Shown: positions 18,902 through 30,329, numbered from the stretch's first letter. The stretch is 64,000 nucleotides of DNA from Cyprinodon diabolis (GCA_030533445.1 CM060069.1:5190716-5254715), one strand, 5' to 3'. Numbers and translations: made by a program. Notes: generated by a model from the letters alone, not told the origin.

Positions 18902-21079
18902 TATGGAAGCAAATCGTTACCATTTTTAATATGAAAAGGCATTTTAAGAAATGCTTTCATATTAAGAATGTGGCTGCATTATTTGACTCATAACTGAAAT
19001 TAGTCATCAATGATCCTGGTTGCATTTTCATTTTCTTCTTTAGTACCGCTCATCCTTTTACTTAATTAAAGTGAAAAATAAATTTGAGTTTTATTTTTCA
19101 AAATGTACTCCTTCCTCTGAAAGCAAACAGTTCCTTGATCTTTTCCACACGTTCCTTAAAAAAATCTCTCGTGGTTTCACAGTGTCCAAATGTTCTCACC
19201 ACATTGAAAACTGTTGTAAACCATATACTTGTAATAAAAATGAATTAGAAAATGGAGTGTATGCGTAATGATTAAAGACTAAATCCAGAAGGAAAATTAC
19301 TTTTTCCTGTGTGAAATTTAGTACTTAAACCACTCAGAATGCTTTTTAGTTTTTGAATTTGCTGGCGGACCATGAAAACGAAAAAGCAATGTCGGCTGCG
19401 TTTTCTCCTTGATTATGGCATAAAATCTGCAGTCTTAAAGAGGAAAATGCAAATGCAAATAGGATGATTGATTATTAATTTCATTTATGAGCCAAGCAAG
19501 GCAGCCACATTCTTAAAATGAAAAAGCAGCGTTGGAAATGCTTTTTCATTTTCAAATTTACATTTCAAATTTATTTTTTGCTATGTACTTGCATTTGCTG
19601 GGGGTACATTTGGAAAATTAAATCTCAAATATCTTTTTCATTTTAATTAAGTAAAAGGATGAGCGATGTTAAAAAAGAAAATGCAAACAGAATTATTGAT
19701 TACTAATTTCATTTATGAGTCAAGCAATGCAGCCACATTCTCAAAATGAAAAAGGATTTCTGGAAATGCTTTTTCATTTTCAAATGATATATTTCAAATT
19801 AAATTTTGCTATGTATTTGCATTTGCTGGGGGTACATTTGGAAAATTAAATCTCAAATATCTTTTTCATTTTAATTAAGTAAAAGGATGAGCGATGTTAA
19901 AAAAGAAAATGCAAACAGAATTATTGATTACTAATTTCATTTATGAGTCAAGCAATGCAGCCACATTCTCAAAATGAAAAAGGATTTCTGGAAATGCTTT
20001 TTCATTTTCAAATGATATATTTCAAATTAAATTTTGCTATGTATTTGCATTTGCTGGGGGTACATTTGGAAAATTAAATCTCAAATATCTTTTTCATTTT
20101 AATTAAGTAAAAGGATGAGCGGTGTTAAAAAAGAAAATGAAAATGCAAACAGGATTATTGATTACTAATTTCATTTATGAGTCAAGCAATGCAGCCACAT
20201 TCTTAATATGAAAAAGGATTTCTGGAAATGCTTTTTCATTTTCAAATGTTACATTTCAAATTGAATTTTGGTATGTATTTGCATTTGCTGGGGATACGTT
20301 TGGAAAATTAAATCTCAAATATCTTTTTCATTTTAATTAAGTAAAAGGATGAGCGGAGTTAAAAAAGAAAATGAAAATGCAAACAGAATTATTGATTACT
20401 AATTACATTTATGAGTCAAGCAATGCAGCCACATTCTTAAAATGAAAAAGCATTTATGGAAATGCTTTTTCACTTTAATTAAGTAAAAGGATGAGGAGTC
20501 TTGAAGAAGAAAATTAAAATCCAAATAGGATGATTGATTACTAACTTTATTTATGAGTCAAGTAATGCAGCCACATTCTTAAAATGAAAAAGCTTTTATG
20601 AAAATTATTTTTGATTTCCAAATTTTACATTTCAAATTGAATTTTGGTATGTATTTGTTGGGGTACATTTTGAAAAATAAACCTCAAATGTCTTTTTCTT
20701 TTTCATTTTAATTAAGTAAAAGAATGAGCAGTCTTGAAGAAGAAAATGCAAATAGGATGATTGATTACTAATTTAATTTATGAGTCTAGTAATGCAGTCA
20801 CATTTTTAAAATGAAAAAGCATTGCTGGAATTGCTTTTTCATTTTCAAATTTTACATTTCAAATTGAATTTTGGTATGTATTTTCTGGGGTACATTTTAA
20901 AAAGTAGATCTCAAATGTCTTTTTCTTTTTCATTTTAATTAAGTAAAAGGATGAGCAGTCTTGAAGAAGACAATGAAAATACACAAAGAGTGAGTGATTA
21001 CTAATTTCATTTATGAGTCAAACAAGCATTTCTGGAAATGCTTTTTTCATTTGAAATATGGTAGCGATTCACTTCCATA
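18902..21079. mobile_element. Foldback-like element made of ~230-bp tandem units
   Basis: The left end (CTATGGAAGCAAATCGTTACC, 18901-18921) and right end (GGTAGCGATTCACTTCCATAG, 21059-21079) are inverted repeats. The left arm carries one unit in reverse orientation (18902-19110). The right part carries about eight units in the forward sense from about 19440. The phrase GAGTCAAGCAATGCAGCCAC or a close variant starts at 19489, 19717, 19945, 20179, 20413, 20555, 20782 and 21015, giving periods of 227-234 except one unit shortened to 142. Between the arms (19110-19440) is non-repeated AT-rich sequence. No coding frame is seen. Confidence 0.6.
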
Positions 21080-21090
21080 GCGCTGTAGCA

Positions 21091-21214
21091 ATGAAGCGTT
21101 CAGAAATGCTCGGAGATGTCAGTGAGAAGATTCTGTGCTCATCACTAACTCGAGAGAAAAAGACTTGTGTCAGACAACAACCTAGAAACAGCGATCCTAT
21201 CATCAATAAACAAG
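21091..21214 (+). pseudogene. First coding exon of an unrecognised broken gene
   Basis: An ATG at 21091 opens a short basic reading frame that ends at a good donor, AAG|GTAACT, in phase 1. It lies directly right of the foldback-like element's end. The next exon-like piece (21874) joins in frame. I do not recognise the protein. Called pseudogene because later exons carry a stop and a frameshift. Confidence 0.4.
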
Positions 21215-21873
21215 GTAACTTTAAGTGTTTTTATTTTTAAAACGGTTTAACTATTGAATAAATAATCACAGTTAAAGTCTGTTTACTTTTCAGAAGTCCA
21301 TTAGAACATTAATCCACCATAGTGTTGTATTCACTCACAGTCTTGCTCAAAGCTTTGGAATACTGAATCATTTCTACTTGGGTCACCAAACGCTCATTTT
21401 TGCTCATTGTTCCACTTTAACTGGCGAACATCTTAAGTGGTGACTGTATTGTAAATGCTCCTCCTGGTTTTGTCTCTAAAGCTGTATAGCTATGATTTGA
21501 ATGAATTATCTACAGGAAAAGGTTCTCTATGTTCCTCATAGAGAAAATATCATTTATTTTTAGATGTTTGATTCTTGCTTTAGTTTTGTACCATTCAGAC
21601 TTCTTAAAAAGTAGTTTAGGCATTATAAATAGGCACCCTGTGAATTATTTTGTTATGTTTTTTTTTTTTTTTTGTTCTCCTTTCTTCCTCTTCTTTTAAT
21701 GCGGTAACACAAAACACTGCCTAATTGTTCTCATGGTTATAGATTATGATGTGTGAAATTTACATTATATTTCTATTTTCACATAAATTATTTGTTTCTG
21801 TTGTAAAATGTTTTATTAGTTTTAAGTCACAATTACATGACTTGTTGAGCGAATTCCTTTTTTATTTTGACAG
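21215..21873 (+). other. Presumed intron of the broken gene
   Basis: AT-rich, with a T-run at 21658-21673 and no coding signal on either strand. It ends in a pyrimidine-rich acceptor TTTTTTATTTTGACAG at 21873. Confidence 0.35.
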
Positions 21874-22001
21874 ACGGGGTCCAAGTTATGGAGGAAAAGT
21901 CATGACAGGACTCCTGTCATCAGTGGGAGTTTGAGCAGGTGAGACTCGAGTGGGAAAGATTCTCAGAGGTGCACCAGCGATATAATGAACTACATCAGCG
22001 G
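21874..22001 (+). pseudogene. Second exon of the broken gene, with an internal stop
   Basis: It begins after CAG at 21873 and ends CAGCGG|GTTAGT at 22001. Joined to the first exon, the frame is Asp-Gly-Val..., hits a TGA about ten codons in (21905 region), then stays open through a Glu/Trp/Arg-rich helical stretch (WEFEQVRLEWERF). The stop marks decay. Confidence 0.4.
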
Positions 22002-22109
22002 GTTAGTTATTTTAATCCTCTTCATAAACATCTTTTTTTTAATGTGATTTCAACATTATTTAAATTTAGATCGAAATATTCATATTAGCATGGGTGACAT
22101 ATTATGGAG

Positions 22110-22512
22110 ATATGGACAGGTATGAAGCCAACAGATTGCACAGGTCATCTGGTCTTTTATCAGTTTCAAGTCAGATCCACACCTTGAGATGCTGCATTAA
22201 TCTTCTTCTCTCTAATGCTCCATATGTCTGGAAAGATTCAGATCAGCTGAAACACTGTTTATATGCATCCAAATTGAAGACCCACCTGCTCTCAGCTGCG
22301 TTGAAATATTTCTTATTTAGGAGTTAAAAACTGCACAGCCCCCAAGGCTAGTGTTAGTAAGATTTCTTGTTTGGTTTATAATTTTAAATATTATTTTTAT
22401 TGTTTTACTTTTTAATGCTTTCTTTTCTTCTTCATCACACTAATGCTTTGCTTGGTGTAAAGCGCTTGAAATTGTGGACATTATAAATACTATACAAATA
22501 AAGCTGCCTTGC
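22110..22512 (+). repeat. LINE-like 3' end fragment in the broken gene's intron
   Basis: An open piece (22094-22327) resembles the very end of an L2/CR1-type reverse transcriptase (a VWKDSDQLK...KLKTHLL segment). It is followed by a typical 3' tail: GTAAAGCGCTTGAAATTG and ACTATACAAATAAAGCTGCC. Old and 5'-truncated. Confidence 0.5.
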
Positions 22513-22516
22513 TAAC

Positions 22517-22944
22517 TGTTGGGTTTTAATCCAGAGAAAGGTGAGTTTAAAAGTTTAAGAGGAAATATTCAACACAGAGACAGGGTTTTGTAATGACGTC
22601 AGCGTCTGCAGAAGCGGAGAGAAGGTGTTGACTCCGAAACCAGCACCTTCTCACACAGATCCCTTCATGGCAAAGCCTTTTATTAACAGTTTAAAACATC
22701 ATAAGGCGGGCCTAAAACAGAAGACCCAGTAATGATTATCTGGGAGGATGCAAGTTATAAGATGTGTGTATTGACTTACTGGCTGGATGGAAGTCACACA
22801 ACCGTGTGATTCTGCCTCATGACTTACTGGAGGTCATAAAAGTTTATGACCCTTCTGGTTGAATCACAGGATACAAATGTAGCATCTTCTTTCTTTCAAT
22901 GTTTCATATGTCCACACAATAATTTTATAATCATCACTCTAACA
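22517..22944 (-). repeat. 3' LTR of ERV-C
   Basis: 428 bp, TGTTGGGTTTTAATCC to ATCACTCTAACA on the plus strand. It pairs with 27128-27554. On the minus strand an AATAAAAGGC signal (plus 22680 region) is the likely poly(A) site. Confidence 0.9.
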
Positions 22945-22957
22945 TTTCCCTCCTCTT
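22945..22957 (-). promoter_or_regulatory. Polypurine tract of ERV-C
   Basis: The minus strand reads AAGAGGAGGGAAA immediately before the LTR's TG. Confidence 0.75.
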
Positions 22958-23377
22958 ATACATAAAAACATCAGCATCTTTCAATTCATATTGTATTCAT
23001 AGGAGTAGGAATATGAGTACAAACATAACAGTCTGTTTTGTTCAAATCTTCAGCAACGCGCTTGGAATGCTGCCACCACATCTTGGCACTGTAGGATGAC
23101 TTGCTGTGGATCCATCAAAAATCATCCTGCTCTTCCTTTGTTTCAGACAGTCAGTTTGAGTTCCTAGGAACACCGGTCCAACAGTCATCACCGGGCAGCA
23201 AAACCACTTTGGTTTTTCAGATCTTCGCCAGTCCGTCCAAGGAAACACCCACTAACCGGACTCTAAAAGACTGGGTTAGGTTGGTTTCTTCACCAGCATT
23301 GAGACGATTGGTCCTAAAAAAACCAAACCCCTTTGAAGCTGGACTTCACCACAGATCTATACCTTAGTCGTGGGGTC

Positions 23378-23632
23378 TAGTAACTGGGCTTTTTTGCTGA
23401 GGAAAATGTTTTAATCAGTTTACAATGACTCTTGTGGATCCAAGTGTTTCTCTCCTGGATCTTCACAGTGGTGGGGGTTGTTAGTTGCACTATGTAGGGT
23501 CCTTCCCACCTCGGAGCTACCCAACTCTTCCCTTTGATGATTTTAATCAGCTCTCGGTCTCCAGGCTTCAGGCCTTCCTGTGGGGAAACAAAAAGGATCT
23601 CTGGGCAGATTACATGTTCTTTGAACAGTTCC
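23378..23632 (-). pseudogene. Retroviral integrase C-terminal domain remnant (ERV-C pol)
   Basis: The minus strand reads LKPGDRELIKIIKG, then WEGPYIVQLTTPTTVKI and WIHKSHCK, followed by a stop (complement of 23378-23380). This is the conserved C-terminal beta-barrel domain of gamma/epsilon-type integrases. The frame is closed upstream by a stop near 23640 and no integrase core is seen, so it is a deleted remnant. Confidence 0.75.
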
Positions 23633-23944
23633 GTATTTGAACAGTTTCAGAATTCTCTTAGTTTTCTGATTTGCTTGTGAATTTTATTCACAACATGTGG
23701 GACTGCAAAAATTTTAAAAGCAGTAGTAGTTACACACTTGTGTGTGTAACTATACCATATTCATCATAACTCCCCCCTGTTTGAGACATGATAATTTCAT
23801 GGATCAAAATAGCTGCTGGTCAGAATCAGAAAAATTCCAGAGAGAAATTGCTTTTGCTAGATGCTCAAATTACAGTTATATATATATATATAAGTATATC
23901 CAACTAAAGAATAAGAATATGGGGGAACTGTTGTTTACACGGGT

Positions 23945-23980
23945 CCTGTAGTGTCTAACTTAAAAGTTAGACACTACAGG
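23945..23980. repeat. Perfect 17-bp inverted repeat (hairpin)
   Basis: CCTGTAGTGTCTAACTT, two A's, then its exact reverse complement. A perfect 36-base hairpin in otherwise decaying ERV-C interior. Confidence 0.9.
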
Positions 23981-24380
23981 TATGAGCGTATCACCATGAG
24001 AATGTAACAACACAAAGGTCATATAACTTGCTTAACCACCAGCTGTTTGGATGCACGGCTTTTGATAAGTCTACAAAGCTAAGACAGTTGCTGAGAAAAG
24101 TTCCACATTCTGCACTGCGAACCGCTGTCTGCTTCTCTGACATAGCTATTAGTGTGTCATAAAAAAAAAACTTAAGAAAAGCTGAGTTTCTTTTTTTTTT
24201 TTTTTCATAATGTGGAATCTAAGCCCTGCAGTCATTGCACAACTCCAAAAAGATACCCTTGTAGCTTTTCACCCTCCTCCGAAATAACATGGCCCAAACA
24301 ACAAACTTATTTCTGCACCTACTATAATTTGTATAACTAGTTTATACTTTCCTTTGCTTCACATTCTAGGAGATATTGTT

Positions 24381-24757
24381 TTATTCTTGGCCTGTATTAG
24401 GAACTATTTCAGCTAAATCTATAGTTGTCAACAGTCTTGCATCAATTCTTCTTGTATACCACAATGCATTTGGAATATCTTTGAAATCATTTTCATCAAA
24501 TTGTGATAGCAAAGAATGCTGAGTCATTTTAACAAATGCTAAATCTTGGACCCAAGCTTCTGTATTGAACAGAATTTTATAAGGCTGCTTCCATAGTTCT
24601 GTGTTAGGGCTATAAAGCCAGCCTGGTTTGTGTGGTGCAGACATAGACAGAAATCAGATGCACCTTCTGCAGCCTCTAAACGCATGCATCTGTCTCTCCA
24701 CTGTGCTTCACTGGTCTTAACCAATGACAAATGATTTACCCATGATAAGAAGTACAT
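24381..24757 (-). pseudogene. Unrecognised ERV-C coding remnant (two overlapping frames)
   Basis: Two overlapping minus-strand frames (24757-24539 and 24644-24381), probably one protein with a shift near 24640. The second is hydrophilic with tryptophans (WLYSPNTELWKQPYK, NALWYTRRIDARLL). It lies upstream of the integrase remnant in element sense, which is the wrong order for env, so either the element is rearranged or this is a different gene. Not identified. Confidence 0.35.
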
Positions 24758-26463
24758 TCCTTACATCTGTGTAATAACAGTAACTGCTGCTAAGAACCCC
24801 CATCTATGTACATAATTTATGTAGCCATTATAGTAATGTCTTGTTTCAGAAACTGTTTTGCACAAATTCAAAGTGTTCTACTGTTCAACTAACAGACTTT
24901 CATCCAGTGGATCTGACAATGTGCTTCTAGCATAGTGCATATAAACACAAGTAGATATTGTTGAAACGCTATTTATATGTTCCACACATTCGGCCTTCAT
25001 GCCCCCCTGTTTGGGAAAAATTGGTTAAGTTTCCCATCAATTCCCATCCTAACAAATTAATGTGGTGAGTTGGTGATATTAAAAAAACTTAGAACCTTAC
25101 AATGGTTTTAGTCCTACATTATCTTGAATGCAAATTTTACTTATATTGCATATAAGTCTAACTGCTTGTCTAATAATTGTTCATTCATGTTTTTGCCTTT
25201 AATGCATTTAATATCCCCCATGCTTCATACACATCTACTATTTTAATGGCTCCCCCATTTTTTCAAACACCTATTCACACTCAGATGAAGAACTTCCCCT
25301 GTGGACTCTTTCTTCCTGGCCCCCCATTTGCTCAAACACCTATTGTTTTTTCTACGTGACCCCTTGTTTTTCCCCTGTGACCACCGGCCCCTCCCTTGAG
25401 CCCAATTATGGTCCAAACTTTGCTTCATAGCTGTTTCTATGTTTTAGCTTGCACAATCCACTTATTTAATCCCTCTAATTTTTTTTTTATTCCCTGTATG
25501 TAGCTTGCATGACTAAAATAATTTTCTTGTGGGTTATTAATTTTTAAATTTTGGTTCCGAAATTATAGTTTTGGAGACCCTGCAGACGCATTAGGAAGGC
25601 TGTCAATTAGAACAATGCTGCAGTCATCGCTCCAATGACACCCCCCCTGCGCGCTTATGCAGATTTAAGCTGTCTCCTTCTAAACTGTGTTTCATTATTC
25701 TTTGGACACACAAACAACTTAAAAGACCCACAAACATAGAACCACATAATATTAAAACCGGACAAACACAACATTAGATCTATTTATTTAGGTTTTCATC
25801 GTATCTGCTTTGTGCATGTATCATACTCTAACTTCCACTCCTACAAGTATTTTAAATTACTTGGATCAATCTGACACAAATTTTACATCCCCTTTATGAT
25901 CTTCTCTATACTCTTCCCTGAACCCATCCTTTTTAATTCTTTTACTCCCCTGACTCACTTTAGTTCTATTATTTTATCATTTATTCTTATTATTTTATCT
26001 TGGAATAGAGGCGTCCCTCAAACCCATATTTTTTCCAAACTATATATTTAATTTATTATTTTTTTTTTATTTTTTTTTTTTTTGGATCCTGCACTTCTAC
26101 AACTTCTAATCGTAGATTCTAAATTATCACTCATTTATTTTGACCTTTTCCCATTTGAAAGAATTTAGTCCAGTACAAACACCTAGGGTATTCTACGCAC
26201 TGGATGTTTATTCAGCAGGACAGCACCCAAACACTGTTGTGGTAATTTCTGCTTCTACCTTTTCAGGTGAGAAATTCTTGCCTCTGCATCCACAAGAGTT
26301 GTACTGTATTAACCCCTGCTGTTTTAATATGAAACAACAGAACCTGAAAGGTTCGATTGTTTCCTGACACACTCCCACACAGTCACACACACCTATTCTA
26401 AGGCCTAAGATATTTTTTTTTTATTTTCACCAACATAGACACAAAAAAAACATTTATCGTGTA

Positions 26464-26910
26464 CACTTTGGAGTCTCCAGCTCCAGGCCCTCGCACGCAC
26501 CGGATATCCAGATCCCAGATCTGTCAACAAAACTTGGCTTCGTCAAATATCCCTGCTGCAGCTGCAAACCTTACTATCTCGAGAACACAGAGTCCCAGAC
26601 TCAAATGCACAGAATACCCAGATCCCAGATCTGTCAACAAAACTTGGTTTCGTCAAATATCCCTGCTGCAGCTGCAAACCTTACTATCTCGAGAACAACA
26701 CAGAGTCCCAGACTCAAACGCACAGAATACCGATCCCAGATCTCTCACAACAAACCCTGTTTGTCAAATAGTTTAGTGACTACAACTAGTTATAGCTTTC
26801 ACACAGAGGGTCCCAGACCCAAAACGCACAGAATACCGATCCCAGATCTCTCACAACAAACCCTGTTTGTCAAATATTCTAGCGACTACAACTAGTTATA
26901 GCTTTCACAT
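26464..26910 (-). repeat. ~109-bp tandem repeat, four copies, in ERV-C leader
   Basis: GATCCCAGATCTGTCAACAA-like text recurs at 26511, 26621, 26733 and 26841 (periods 108-112), in two sub-types (copies 1-2 and 3-4). In element sense it lies just downstream of the primer-binding site, in the 5' leader/gag region. The rest of ERV-C's interior (23640-24380, 24760-26460) is AT-rich with no ORF I can name. Confidence 0.85.
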
Positions 26911-27103
26911 GGTCCCAGAACAAATTTTGATCAAAAGCTTTAGGCGTACCCTTTCTGTGCAGATCAGTCCTCAGCTTGAGTCGTCACCAGGATGTCCAGG
27001 GCAGGGCTGGACCAACCTATTGGCTCCGTACGGCAAAGGGTGGACGGCTGTCGACAGTTTCTTGGCCTTGGTCCCGCACGGTCCTGGACAATTGGATCTT
27101 GAC

Positions 27104-27122
27104 TCCCGGAGTTTCAGCACCA
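27104..27122 (-). promoter_or_regulatory. Primer-binding site of ERV-C
   Basis: The minus strand reads TGGTGCTGAAACTCCGGGA, five bases inside the 5' LTR. TGG at the start fits pairing with a tRNA CCA end; I do not assign the tRNA. Confidence 0.65.
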
Positions 27123-27127
27123 AAAAT

Positions 27128-27554
27128 GTTGGGTTTTAATCCAGAGAAATGTGAGTTTAAAAGTTTAAGAGGAAATAATCAACACAGAGACAGGGTTTTG
27201 TAATGACGCCAGCGTCTGCAGAAGCGGAGAGAAGGTCTTGACTCGGAAACCAGCACCTTCTCATACAGATCCCTTCATGGCAAAGCCTTTTATTAACAGT
27301 TTACAACATCATAAGGCGGGCCTAAAACAGAAGACCCAGTAATGATTATCTGGGAGGATGCAAGTTATAAGATGTGTGTATTGACCAACTGGCTGGATGG
27401 AAGTCACACAACCATGTGATTCTGCCTCATGACTTACTGGAGGTCATAAATGTTTATGACCCTTCTGGTTGAATCACAGGATACAAATGTAGCATCTTCT
27501 TTCTTTCAATGTTTCATATGTCTACACAATAATTTTATAATTATCACTCTAACA
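27128..27554 (-). repeat. 5' LTR of ERV-C
   Basis: 427 bp with the same ends as 22517-22944, followed by the target duplication CTAAC. Confidence 0.9.
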
Positions 27555-27590
27555 CTAACTTTCCTAAAATGTTGTCTTGTGTTTAAACAG

Positions 27591-27770
27591 AACCTGCGAT
27601 TGGAAATACTTTGCCAGAGGTCAATAATGGGGTAAACTACCCCCTTAAACAGGCCCTAATCCACCTACTGGGTCAGGGTTACTTGATATGCAGGACGACC
27701 TTAACAAATTTTGTGAGTCAGATAGGACTTGGCAGAGTTGTGCAGTCCTGCAATGCCCATAGGATACCAG
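27591..27770 (+). pseudogene. Later exon of the broken gene
   Basis: It is bounded by an acceptor (TTTAAACAG, 27590) and a strong donor (CCAG|GTAAGT, 27771). The frame (two bases, then 59 codons, then one base) is open throughout and includes [18 protein letters not shown]. It joins the next exon in phase. It lies just right of ERV-C, so the gene was once continuous with the exons at 21.1-22.0 kb. Phase does not match the exon at 21874, so at least one exon between is lost or unseen. Confidence 0.5.
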
Positions 27771-27857
27771 GTAAGTTGTGGTAATATTTGTATGTATATC
27801 ATTTTATAACAACTGACAGTTTTGTTCAGGAATGAAAAAAATCTTTACCAATTTTAG

Positions 27858-28172
27858 GCAGAGGGATCCCAAATCAACTTGCAGTTGGGAGATGCCCTGC
27901 AAGAATTCCACCAGAGCAGTTGCCCAATGCTGCTGAAGCATTGAACAGCATTGAACAGGAGCTGCCTGACTTGCAGGAGCTGGGGTCCTCCCTGACTTGG
28001 GGATCTGCCTTTGGCTCTGACCCATTTTCACCAGAGGGAGAATGATGCCGGGCTGAGCAGCTATTTTGAAGAGAGGTTTCCAGACATATCTCCTCTTTAC
28101 GGAGAGGTTGTTAACAATGACTACAGCGTGTTTCAGGAGCCGCTGTTCTACTTGATAAGTGTTACTGAAAGA
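27858..28172 (+). pseudogene. Next exon of the broken gene, with a one-base frameshift
   Basis: The acceptor ATTTTAG ends at 27857. Joined to the previous exon it reads [21 protein letters not shown] and onward in frame to a TGA at 28043-28045. The adjacent frame then stays open ([17 protein letters not shown]...) to CAT|GTGAGA near 28172. A one-base change near 28040 explains this. Unrecognised protein; possibly transposon-derived. Confidence 0.5.
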
Positions 28173-28508
28173 CATGTGAGATAAATGTAATGGCTGAATG
28201 GATACTAATAAATAAGAAGTTTGATAAAAACGGCATATTTTATTATATCAAAAATATATGTGTAACAAATATAAAACCACATTTACTTGAAGGAACTGCA
28301 CTGAATTTCCTGAAGAACTGATACTTGTTTAAAAGTATTAGGTTAAAAAGTTTTACTGAAAGCCTTTTTTAGCTTGTAATGTGGAACAATGAAAAAAGTG
28401 CTTTACGCTTAAATATTAGATGCTGAATCATAAAACTAATTTTTTTTAGAATTTATAAAACAACAAAAAAGTTAATATTGGACTGTATGAAGAAAAAAAA
28501 AATTGGTT

Positions 28509-28992
28509 GTGTTGAAAACCACCATGGCTTCCCCGGGTCCGTTGATTCGAGCACAGGTCAATTAGATGGAGTGTTACAAACAATTCTGGACAATCAAGCT
28601 TCACCTTTTGCAAAAGGGAGAGCAGCAGCAGCATCTGCGAACAGCAACTCTGACCCCCCCTGGCACACTGGCTCTTTTTATTATCTTCATAGGGGAAAAT
28701 CTTACAGTTTCACACAGACAGTCCCACAGAGTGATCATACTCCCTACATTCCTATCTTCATGTATGGAGTTGCTTCCTGCCTTTCTGCTCCACTGTTAAT
28801 CAGCTCCTTCTGTGTGTGTGTGCGAGCAAGGTCATTCTCAACCTTCCACCTGCACATGTTTTGTACACTCTGTTCTGTAAATCTGCCCTGATACATATGA
28901 ACAATAAGTTTTGCTGCAGCTTTAACTTGGCTGTGTACTTCTTTAAGCTTAAAACATGTAAATATATATCTTCAGTTGTCTCCCTAACAGAC
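28509..28992 (-). repeat. Possible solo LTR
   Basis: On the minus strand it could run from TGTTAGGGAGACAACTG to a CAACA end, with an ATAATAAAAAG poly(A)-like signal in the middle, resembling ERV-C's LTR in layout. No target duplication is visible, so this is weak. The stretch 28180-28508 to its left is AT-rich and featureless. Confidence 0.3.
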
Positions 28993-30150
28993 AAACATTA
29001 AGGCAGCAACAACTTGTCCAGTGCAGACAGTGCCTTAGAGAATCCAGCCAGTTCATGGATGCTGCCCTCCAAGTCCACAGCATGACACTACGGGCAGCGG
29101 CCGTTGTTCCACTCCACAATGCATGACTCTCACCTGACCAGGCTTCTGTAGCAGGTTGATAACATGGGCTCATCTATTAGACAAGTAGATTGAAAGACGG
29201 ATAACGAATTTTGTAAGCAGAGCATTGACAGATGTTTAATATGCAGGGATTGCCAGCACACAGAATACTTCTGCAGATAATGTACCACAAAGAAAGTATG
29301 TTTTAGCAAGAAGTAAAACTTTTCTTTCATCACCTCACAAAAGTTGATGTTCTGGTGCTACTTGAACTTGTGCCTTTGCTGGTTGGGCATTTGATCACCG
29401 TTTGATTGGGTCAATACGGCCACGTTCTGTTTTCATCTGTCAATTAGTTTCTTTATGGACCTCTGACAGATGCTTAGATTCAGGTCAGGTAACTACTTGT
29501 GGTCTGTTCTTTCATATCAACACACATGCACCACATTTATATACGTATATAAAGTCATGATGTAACTTCTTAAATTATGTCATTAATGTCATTTTATTGA
29601 AATATTATTGATTTTAATATGTACATTTTGTTGTGCTACTTCTGTATGAAACATACTTTATAATTAAAACGTGATTTATAATTAAAACTAAATTCACTAT
29701 TGAACCAGAACAGAACAAGCACAACACAATCAGAAAAGGGTCAAATAAATATAAACATAAAGAAACTAAAAAACATGAATCAGTGCCCCCCTCCTGTAAC
29801 AACCCACCCATCCAGCGAAATGTTACCTCCATGACGTCACTTTGCTTTGAAATGTTTGCATTCTAACTTTGATCAATTTATAAGCAATAACTTATGTTGC
29901 AGTGTACTGATGTTGCTAACGCAAGTAAGCTAACCATATCGTTTTAATGTAAATAGCATAACTAAGGTCAGGGAATTAATCACGTGATTGGTTTGAATAT
30001 AAAAATATACCAGAAGGAGTTCCGGGCGGGGCTTGTTGCCAGAGGCAGCTCACGGTGAGTGTTGCTAGGAGCTGCCTGCGGCGTCTCGAAGCAAACTTTA
30101 TGTTAACCCAGATCATATCCAGGTCAATCAACCTGCTTCAGATAAAAAAA
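28993..30150. other. No gene recognised
   Basis: Mostly AT-rich. At 29985-30100 there is a GC-richer patch with CACGTG, GGGCGGGGC and GAGGCAGCTCACG|GTGAGT, which could be a small promoter and non-coding first exon, but nothing downstream supports it. Confidence 0.3.
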
Positions 30151-30329
30151 ATAAAAATAAAAAAAGGATAATGAGCGTTATTCATTTTTTCCATTTTCGA
30201 TTGTATGCACACACTGGGAAAACGGATCGCAGCCTTTTTTCTGTTTTTTCATTTTGTTTCGAAAACAAATATTGAAAAAACGAGTGCATTTTTCCATTTT
30301 TGGTTTTAATTTAAAAAACAAAAGAAAGA

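Larger units (their letters stand above)
22517..27554 (-). mobile_element. Endogenous retrovirus ERV-C, defective, minus strand
   Basis: Two LTRs (22517-22944 and 27128-27554), about 97% alike by eye, flank 4.2 kb. A perfect 5-bp target duplication CTAAC lies at 22512-22516 and 27555-27559. On the minus strand the primer-binding site follows the right LTR (27104-27122) and a polypurine tract precedes the left LTR (22945-22957), which fixes the orientation. Little coding sequence remains: an integrase C-terminal piece near the 3' LTR and an unrecognised ORF pair. It split an older gene remnant. Confidence 0.9.

Noticed and set aside
28478..28891. 137-codon ORF as a gene
   Set aside because: Low-complexity composition and no motif; better explained as a possible LTR or chance.
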